Assembly: GCA_036346205.1 (NCBI GenBank)
Contig: JARFJB010002087.1
Coordinates: 11,436,501-11,500,500, forward strand
DNA length: 64,000 nt
Source: Vesta saturnalis
Lineage: Eukaryota; Arthropoda; Insecta; Coleoptera; Lampyridae
Direction: 5' to 3'
Shown piece after piece: positions 56,962 to 64,000 of the stretch (position 1 is its first letter; each line of letters opens with the position of its first letter). A program made the translations under genes and the position numbers. Under the pieces are notes generated by a model. It was not told the DNA's origin, searched no databases, and worked only from the letters and a program-made list of their open reading frames with translations.

Positions 56962-58260
56962 CATGTACATATGTAGGTATAGAAGGTTTTTTTTTCACTT
57001 ATTAGCTCTTTTTACAACTTTTGGCCAAATTTCACTAAGATTGGCCATGCTGTCTGGATGTGTGTTTGTCTGTGAGAATGAATGATAGTACCCACGATAC
57101 GAAAACACCTACGTATTTAAAATTTTGTATTTAAGCCTGTTTCCAGCGAAAGAGAGGGGGATTTATTATGGTCAGTTTTTTGTTTTTATCAAATATTTCT
57201 AAAACAGCTGCATATTTCAAAGATATAAAAATACTTAGATACAGACCTTAAACATATCGATTAATTATGTTCTATAAAATATTTTGATACGAAGGGAAAC
57301 TAGCGGCAAAATTTCCTAAAATAGAATTTAAGTGTCAGTGTTAGTTCAAATTTTTTACAATATTTAATAAACGATTAATTTTATAACAAAAAGTGTACAC
57401 ATATTTTTAAAGAAAATTTAATTTTACATAACTTCCTTTATAAAGTTTTTTAATATCACTCAAAACTGACGAAATTCCAAACCGTTCCGAAGTTAAAGCG
57501 AACTTTGATGATTTCGTTTTTGACAAATTCTTATCTTTAACTTGGCGTGCAGCAAATTAGAATCCGACGTTTCGTTTTCGGGTAATCATCAACTTTGTTT
57601 TTATTTAAATACGCCCCTGATTTTGTTATACATAATATTAGAAGAGCTGTTTACTCTGCATTCAGGAATGTATCACACTTTATCGTTTAATTACGAATTT
57701 TACCTTCCAACCTACATATACATATGTAGTATAGACGGTTATGCAATCGACTTTTTTTCACTATCGCTAAACAGCTGCATATTTCAAAGACATAAAAATA
57801 CCTAGATGTAAACCTTAAACATGTCAATTATGTTTTAAGCAATTTTTTGATACGACGCGTAATTTAGCGGCAAAAAAATTCGTAAAACAGAATTTATGTG
57901 TTAATAACGATTAATTTTATAAGGAAAAATGGAGACATAGTTTTTAAAGAATATTTCATTTTACATCACTTTTCTTTATCAAGTTTCATAATATAACGCA
58001 AGGTAGGTCTAAAAACTAATTAAATATGAATGAAAATGGTTAAACTGGCTTTGTATTTGTGTCTATTAATCTCTATCTGACGTTTTAAACGCCATTTTGA
58101 CATAGATTATTGTTTTTGTTTCTACAATGTTGCCTGTTTTCGTTATGAACATAGACCTAATATTAGTATGGACAGAGTATAGAGAGAGAACTCGCGAGAA
58201 TAGAGTTAGAAGATAATCAGCTGATGGTTTGCAAAACATTGCTAAAACTGTAAATGTGTA
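56962..58260. other. intergenic DNA with a diverged direct repeat
   Basis: About 220 bases at 57207-57435 recur at about 57765-57980 (CATATTTCAAAGAYATAAAA, CTTAAACATRTCRATTA, AACGATTAATTTTATAA). A stretch at 58079-58150 (GACATAGATTATTGTTTTTG) recurs at 61520-61595. No gene was recognised. Confidence 0.55.
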
Positions 58261-58711
58261 CAGGCTGTCCCAAATTCGAGGGCAAGCATGGGGATCTCGC
58301 TTATTATAAGAGATAGGATACAGGTTTAAATTCGGCACTTTTGCTAAATTCGATGCCGAGTAATAATCTGAAAAGAAATTTGAGCTAACTCGAATGGATT
58401 TGGTTTTATGCTCAAAAACTAAAAATTTCGATTATCGTTCAGGTTTATTTTTTCTTATGGGGTTAAGACATATTTTATGTCGTTGGATGGAGAATGTTAT
58501 GCTGATTTTAGCAATATATAACACTTCATGGTTTGATCGACTGCGAACTAAAATACTCTTAAATTAAAAACTAAATATTACATTATCACGATACCCATGA
58601 ATCAAACAAAACTCAGGAGTTGGCTTTTGTCATGTCATTTTCTAATTGTAAAATGGTAATAACTGCAAGATCCGTCGTGTTAGTGCTTTAAAATTTGCAA
58701 GTTTCTTTAGA

Positions 58712-59870
58712 ATGTTTTCAAATTCAGAAGAACGAGACATGATAAGGATATTTTATAGCTGCAATAGAAATAGTGTCAGAGCAGAACAAAGATATTTAGA
58801 GGAATATCCGGAGAGCAGCAACCAAACCAGAAATATTTTTAAAATTAGACTAAAATTTGCGAGAATTTGGATGTTTTCAGAAACTTCGAAATGCATATGG
58901 TAGCAGACTAGACAGAGATGCCGAAGAAGAAATATTACATCAGGTACTATTTGTTAGTATTATACTAATTATAAGAATTTCCACTCACTTCACTGCTAAT
59001 TTCAGCAGACATTTTTTTGGAGAGTTATGACTTTATGTTATCCATCTTAGGTTCAAGAAAATCCTTCAACATCTACCAGAGAAATAGAGCAAACTATTGA
59101 AGTGCCAAAACGACAGTTTGGCGAGTGTTAAAGCAACACCGTTATAAACCATTTAAGTTACACGTTAGTCAAACTCTTCGGCCTGGGGACGATATGAGAC
59201 GGTTGGATTTTTGTAACCAACTTAATACCAAAATGCTGGAAAATCGCAACTTTCTCAATCAAATAATTTGGACGGATGAGTGCAATTTTTCCACTAATGG
59301 AATGTTTAATCGTAATAACGAGCACTACTGGTCCGTTGAAAATCCACGAATTAACAGGCAAATGCGAGGACAAAGCCACCGGTCCTTTAATGTGTGGGTT
59401 GGAATCTGGAAGGATAGGCTCCTTGGGCCAATTATTTACGAAGGTATCCTAACGTCTCAACGCTACCTCGCATTTCTAACACACGAAATATCAGACCTTT
59501 TGGATGATGTTCCGCTAAACGAAAGATGGACTCTCTGGTGGCAAATGGACGGAGCTCCTCCTCATAATGCTGCGATAATAAGTGAATATCTTAACGGCAA
59601 ATTTCCTGATACATGGATGGGAAATAGGGGACCACTTAGGTGGCCAGCAAGAAGTCCAGATTTAACCCCTTTAGATTACTTCCTCTGTGGCTATTTAAAA
59701 ACATGATTTATAAGACGCCACCGCAAAATATAGAAGAACTCCAGAATAGGGTTGTTAATGAACTTTGTCAAATTCCCAGGCGAACCATTCAAAGAAGCGT
59801 AAACAATTGTAGAAGAAGAATTCGTTATTGTATTCAAGAAGGAGGAAACTTGTTCGAACATTTATTATAA
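58712..59870 (+). pseudogene. DD41D transposase with a probable 106-base intron and three single-base lesions
   Basis: The ATG at 58712 gives MFSNSEERDMIRIFYSCNRN, EQRYLEEYPESSNQTRNIF. After a one-base shift near 58862, CFQKLRNAYGSRLDRDAEEE and ILHQ follow. A GT...AG intron at 58944-59049, with CTAAT as a possible branch site near 58996, joins ILHQ to VQENPSTSTREIEQTIEVP in phase 0. A one-base loss at an A run near 59111 precedes TVWRVLKQHRYKPFKLH. Catalytic motifs are IIWTDECNFS (first Asp), WQMDGAPPHNAAI (second Asp) and SPDLTPLDYFLCGYLK (third Asp, 41 residues further). A one-base loss at an A run near 59696 precedes MIYKTPPQNIEELQN and the C-terminus GGNLFEHLL. All catalytic residues are present. 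Confidence 0.87.
58944..59049 (+). other. probable spliceosomal intron in a transposase gene
   Basis: It starts GTACTATTTG, ends TTATCCATCTTAG and contains stop codons in the frame of the preceding exon. Both flanking exons are conserved transposase sequence in the same phase. A second AG (TTTCAG near 59004) has a better pyrimidine context but would leave in-frame stops. Confidence 0.65.
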
Positions 59871-60548
59871 TAATTTTGTTTGTTTGTCTGTGTAATTATT
59901 TTGTTGTTACCTATCGATAAATTTGCGTTGTCGCTATTATGACCGTGTTACATAGACCTACTTGTTTGAGTTGTTTGTTAATGTTTTTTTAAATTGTTTA
60001 ACTGTTTTATATTTTTTGGATGTTCTAACGAGTTTAACAAATTAAATAAGTAGAACTACTGTAGTTATTCCTTGCTGGATCCAAGAAGGCGGAATCTTGT
60101 TCTTCGTATTTTTCTCATTATTTTAGTTCGCAGTCGATCAAACCATAAAGTATTATATATTCCTAAAATCAGCATAACATTCTCCATCCAACAACATAAA
60201 AATATATCTTAACCCCCATAAGAAAAAATAAACCTGATGATGGTTCAGAATAAACGAAACGTCACATAATATTTTTAATACCGTATTAGTATTGTGCGTA
60301 AAAAGGTGCCTTAATAATGTTTAATCGAATTTTGAAAATTCCTAATAATAAGGTGGCCAAACGCGAAAAACGAAAATCGAAATTCTTAGTTTTTTGAGCA
60401 TAAAACCAAATCCATTCGAGTTAGCTCAAATTTCTTTTCAGATTATTACTCGGCATCGAATTTAGCAAAAGTGCCGAATTTAAACCTATATCCTATCTCT
60501 TATGATAAGCGAGATCCCCATGCTTGCCCTTTAATTTGGGACAGCCTG

Positions 60549-62417
60549 TACATAAGAAAAAATACTTGAGAGCAAATGCTAACGCTTTTATTAACGTTTA
60601 CCGCAAGTATGTTATAAAAATATACATTTCGTGCAGTTGAATAAAAAAAGACAAAGGCGGTTTGATAAAACCTTCTTATGATGCAATTTATATTTGTACA
60701 ATAGGAGAAAGTATATTCAAAAGGTTTAATAATTTTTCGGAAAATAACCGCATAAGTAAATTAATTATTTTTGGCACAAAATTAATGAATTTTAATTTAA
60801 TATTTAAAAATTTATCAACTCATATTTTAGATCAAGATCCATTAAAAAATCACTTACAAATCGTGTATAACATTTTTAAAATATATTTTACGATTAAAAT
60901 ACATCAAAATTCAAGTTTTAAGGAGGTCAAAGAGAGAATTAGGCACCAATACACAAAATTAATAAACACCAATAGCTTAGGTAAACAGATAAAACCAATA
61001 TTTTTAACTTTCTATCCTGATTTTTAATTTTACATCAGAAGAACACATACCTTTTTTACTTTTACGATGTATTTCATCTACTTGACATATATACTGAGAG
61101 AAAGAAGTTAACAAAATTATAATTGTGGATATCATTTTTGGAAAAGTAGTTGTTTTTATACCTACTTTTGTATGAAAACAAATAAACACTTATTTTGTAT
61201 TTATTTCAATTAATACTGTTTTTAATTTTAGTTAAAATGTATCTAATGTTGTTCTTGTATATATAACTATATACATTGTGTGTTTTTATAAAGTATTAAT
61301 TCTATAATTTGAGTTTTATTTTCATAAAGTATTTAAAACGCCATTCACAGAGCCGTTTTCTGCATGTTGTCACGTGGCCGTTTTCCCCTCCTTTATTAAC
61401 ACCCATAAATTGTGATTAGCCATCTCTTTTCACTTAATATGGTTATCTAAATAAATTACAATTAAAATTATTTCATTTCTTTTAAGTTAGCATCTAGATT
61501 TCTATTAACCTGTCTGTCATGAAGTTTTAAACGTCTGTTTGACATAGATTATTGTTTTTGTTTTTACAATGGTGCCTATTTTTGTAATGAACTTATCATA
61601 AGAGGTTGCAAATTATCCTAAAAAAATTGTTATTGAAATTATTTCATTTCTTTTAATTTCCATTTTGTAGGTTGGAAGGTCGGGTGGTGTACCACACCAG
61701 ATATTTTTTTAAGTAGTAAAAACTAAGGTTAACTATAAAATGGTTGTTAATAGTACCATAAAATTTAGGATAAGAATAGGACCATAAACGAAAGTGGTCA
61801 ACTAAAAGATGCCATTACTTTTGATAAGTTGTTTAACAAAAATTTCGGTGCCTTTACATAATATTTTATTGGTTTTTCTATTAACGCTCAAAACTAAACT
61901 AAAATATTCCTATACAGAGTGTTTTAAATGTCAGTGACTATTTGCAAAATGAAAGAAAGTTAACATGATCGCATTTTACTTTCGATAGTACATACATTAT
62001 TTGGACAAACATTTTGTTTAAGATAATTTTTTTTTTCTCTAATATTAGTAGTTTTTTTAACCACAGTATGTACTCATAATTTATTTTGTTACAGGTAAGA
62101 ATGACTTTCACGAAATCCCACAAATGGATGCGATGCTAAAAATCGTTGTTTTTGGCAAGTATTATACATTTTATAATTTATTAATATATGTGGTGTCCTT
62201 CTTCTAGAGTCTTATCGTCTAAGTTCTGTGAAGTAAAATGTTTCAATTTCGTTTTTGCAGTTATTTCTATTTTGCTGAAGTTATATTGAAACATTTTTCT
62301 ATTAAAAAGTTTGTTAGATTTACGCAGAGAAGATTAAATTGATTTTTACAGCTTGCATTCTTATATAACCTCACGAAATTGTAAGCCCTACTATATGGTA
62401 AGTTTTTTTAGCTAATG
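60549..62417. other. intergenic DNA with one unrecognised open frame
   Basis: Apart from the frame at 60662-61027 and a repeat shared with 58079-58150, nothing was recognised. TAGGTTGGAAGGT near 61670 resembles short motifs near 56790 and 57710. Confidence 0.45.
60662..61027 (+). CDS. hypothetical protein, 121 codons
   Basis: The open frame starts MIKPSYDAIYICTIGESIFK and contains LIFKNLSTHILDQDPLKNHL followed by QIVYNIFKIYFTIKIHQN and VKERIRHQYTKLI. The second half, a hydrophobic segment followed by a basic one, is reminiscent of C-terminal tails of mobile-element proteins, but no family is recognised. There is no upstream continuation in frame and no catalytic motif. It is uninterrupted in very AT-rich DNA, where a chance frame of this length is less likely but possible. 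Confidence 0.3.
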   Translation: MIKPSYDAIYICTIGESIFKRFNNFSENNRISKLIIFGTKLMNFNLIFKNLSTHILDQDPLKNHLQIVYNIFKIYFTIKIHQNSSFKEVKERIRHQYTKLINTNSLGKQIKPIFLTFYPDF

Positions 62418-62419
62418 TA

Positions 62420-63794
62420 TGGGGTTATCATAAAGTAAGGGATATATTGTAACTTATTATATATTTTTAACAAATCAAATTAATAACAAAAAGTAAATGG
62501 AATCTAGTTGCTTGCACAATAGGATTTTAGGGTATCTATGGAAAACAAAATTGTCCTGACAACTATTGCTGCAAAGTGTCAAACGAAAGTATCGTAATTT
62601 AGACAAACGAAAATTGATTTAGAGCAATGTTATTATGAATGCGATAAAAATTGCACTGCTGTGTTACGAAGATTTCGTACAAAAATGGGTTTGAGAGCAG
62701 GGCCGTGCTAAATGAAGGCATGCCGTAATTTGATTAGCAAATTTGAAAGAACACGGTCTATAGCTGACCTTCCGAGATCAGGAAGAGCAAGGCGGAGTGA
62801 TGCCCAAGTTGCAGAAGTTCTTCAGGAAAATCAAAACGTAGCCAATACTAATCCGCTACGAATCAGCAGTGTGAATGCGATATCAAAATGATTGCAAATG
62901 CGATACACGTCGGTTTCGCAAATTTTACGAAAAATCCTAAAAATGTATCCCTATGGGCTGCAACTGCTGTTTGAATTAAAGGAAGCTGATTTGACTCTTG
63001 GGTACGATTTTTCTTTACAAACACTGGTTCAGATGGAAATTGAACCTGAATGGTTATCCCGTATTTTAAGGACAGATGAGGCCTATTTCTCTCTTAATGG
63101 TGGATTGAATAGTCAAAACTGTCGAATATGGTCAACAGAAAATTCACATGAAATCATTCAGCAAGGTCTTAATGACAAAAACACCGTTTGATGCGGTTTC
63201 ACAGCTAATTTCATCATTGGTCCATACTTTTTCGAGGAAATACAGAATGGGAAAGCCGTATCTGTAACTGTTACTGGTGAACGACACCTGAAATGTTAAC
63301 GGATTCTGCAACTCCACAGTTGCAAAACGAGTTTGAAGGAATTGAAAACAAGATTTTTATGCAGGATGGAGCACCTCCGCATATTTACTGACCAGTTAAA
63401 GAATTCTTAACTGGGGTTTTTCAAGATACTGTTATAAGCAGACGTTTTGCAAAATTTATGGGCACCAAGGTCGTCTGATATTAACCCAGCAGATTACTGA
63501 CTGCGGGGTTATTTAAAATATCTGGTGTTTAGAACACGTCCAAGACGCTGAAGGAATTAAAGGACAATATTAGGGAGCAAATTCGTGCAATTCAACCAGA
63601 AATTTTGCATAGTGGTGTATACAATTTGGAGGAATGGTTGGTAATTTTACAACAACAAAACGGAGATCATATCGATAAATTGCGGTAACCAGTGTTTGAC
63701 ATCATAAATCCCATTATTTAAGCAGCTAGATTCCATTTATTTGTTAAAAATATATAATAAGTTGGAATATATCTTTTACTTTATGATAACCCGT
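62420..63794 (+). mobile_element. Tc1/mariner-like transposon with 55-base ends
   Basis: GGGGTTATCATAAAGTAAGG at 62421 and its near reverse complement ending at about 63794 form terminal inverted repeats of about 55 bases (GATATATTGTAACTTATTAT against GATATATTCCAACTTATTAT). TA lies outside both ends (62418-62419 and 63795-63796). The length of about 1375 bases is normal for the superfamily, unlike the long-armed elements elsewhere in the window. Confidence 0.87.
62605..63688 (+). pseudogene. Tc1/mariner-like transposase, full length but broken
   Basis: The reading starts LEQCYYECDKNCTAVLRRFR then TKMGLRAGPC with a stop (about 62710), then NLISKFERTRSIADLPRSGR (HTH-like) and SVSQILRKILKMYPYGLQLL. 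The catalytic domain has ILRTDEAYFSLNGGLNSQNC (first Asp), CGFTANFIIGPYFFEE after a stop, FMQDGAPPHI (second Asp, frame-changed) and SSDINPADY (third Asp). The C-terminus ends EWLVILQQQNGDHIDKL with the stop at 63686. It belongs to an insect group related to, but distinct from, the DD41D/DUF4817 elements in this window: the ends are short and the N-terminal motif differs. Multiple nonsense and frameshift mutations show inactivation. Confidence 0.82.
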
Positions 63795-64000
63795 TATTTC
63801 TTTCATTTGGCTTTTTTTCTACCAATTCAAATGTTCACTCGAAAACTAAGATCATAAATTCGTATAGAAAACGTTCACAGAAACTTATTTCTGTATGCTG
63901 TTCTAGATACCCATGCCTCCTTAGGGCTACATGCGACACAATTACATGCCTCTATAAATGTATCTGTTCTTTCTCTACTATTTTTTGTAAATAAAACATA
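63795..64000. other. end of window, nothing recognised
   Basis: Short AT-rich sequence after the last transposon, without open frames or repeats of note. Confidence 0.5.

Larger units (their letters stand above)
58261..60548 (+). mobile_element. DD41D transposon with inverted ends of about 300-430 bases
   Basis: TA precedes CAGGCTGTCCCAAATTCGAG at 58261 and the reverse complement ends at 60548 before TA; length 2288 bases. The arms extend to about 58560 and about 60120. The right arm has about 130 extra bases relative to the left (near 60245-60375). It encodes one plus-strand transposase. Confidence 0.87.

Overview
The window looks like AT-rich, repeat-dense nuclear DNA of an insect or close arthropod relative. 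The grounds are the mix of mobile elements: IS630/Tc1-mariner transposases with the insect-type N-terminal helix-turn-helix domain (DUF4817), a DD34D mariner, a Jockey LINE with PRE_C2HC-type zinc knuckles, a second Jockey/CR1-type LINE, piggyBac, a tRNA-derived SINE family and Polinton/Maverick remnants. The order cannot be resolved from sequence alone. No intact host gene was recognised, and almost every coding trace is a decayed mobile-element gene.

Layout. 160-8150 is a giant inverted repeat, interrupted by a transposon at 385-1780. Both arms carry the same Polinton-like integrase and capsid-like gene fragments, pointing toward each other within each arm. 8436-10692 is a LINE copy, followed by a decayed transposase of another type (10780-11490) and non-coding foldbacks (14104-14315, 14326-15355). 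17095-25650 holds SINEs, a 4.45-kb transposon with long inverted ends that contains an apparent copy of its own empty insertion site (19636-21502), and a mariner. 28265-30500 holds SINE, transposase and piggyBac fragments. 32379-35079 is a transposon with arms of about 650 bases. 37195-39988 is a satellite-like array interrupted by an inverted copy of the same LINE (39989-41812). 45568-47953 is another transposon. 48566-49180 is a foldback with a tRNA-like unit in each arm. 49195-52935 is a decayed but nearly full-length Jockey element. 53063-53368 is a fragment resembling the N-terminus of a SWIM/YqaJ-type protein family. 54571-56788 and 58261-60548 are two more transposons of the main family, and 62420-63794 is a related 1.37-kb transposon with 55-base ends.

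The dominant signal is one group of IS630/Tc1-mariner-like elements, seen as several near-complete elements, fragments and MITE derivatives. Where the catalytic region can be read, 41 residues separate the second and third catalytic Asp (DD41D). The elements end in TA followed by CAGGG- or CAGG-type termini (CACCGTG in one) and have long arms that contain further CAGGG...CCCTG modules. Two members seem to carry short spliceosomal introns at different positions. Many frame breaks are single-base changes in homopolymer runs, and one block differs from its twin mainly by small deletions. Residual assembly error therefore has to be separated from true decay.
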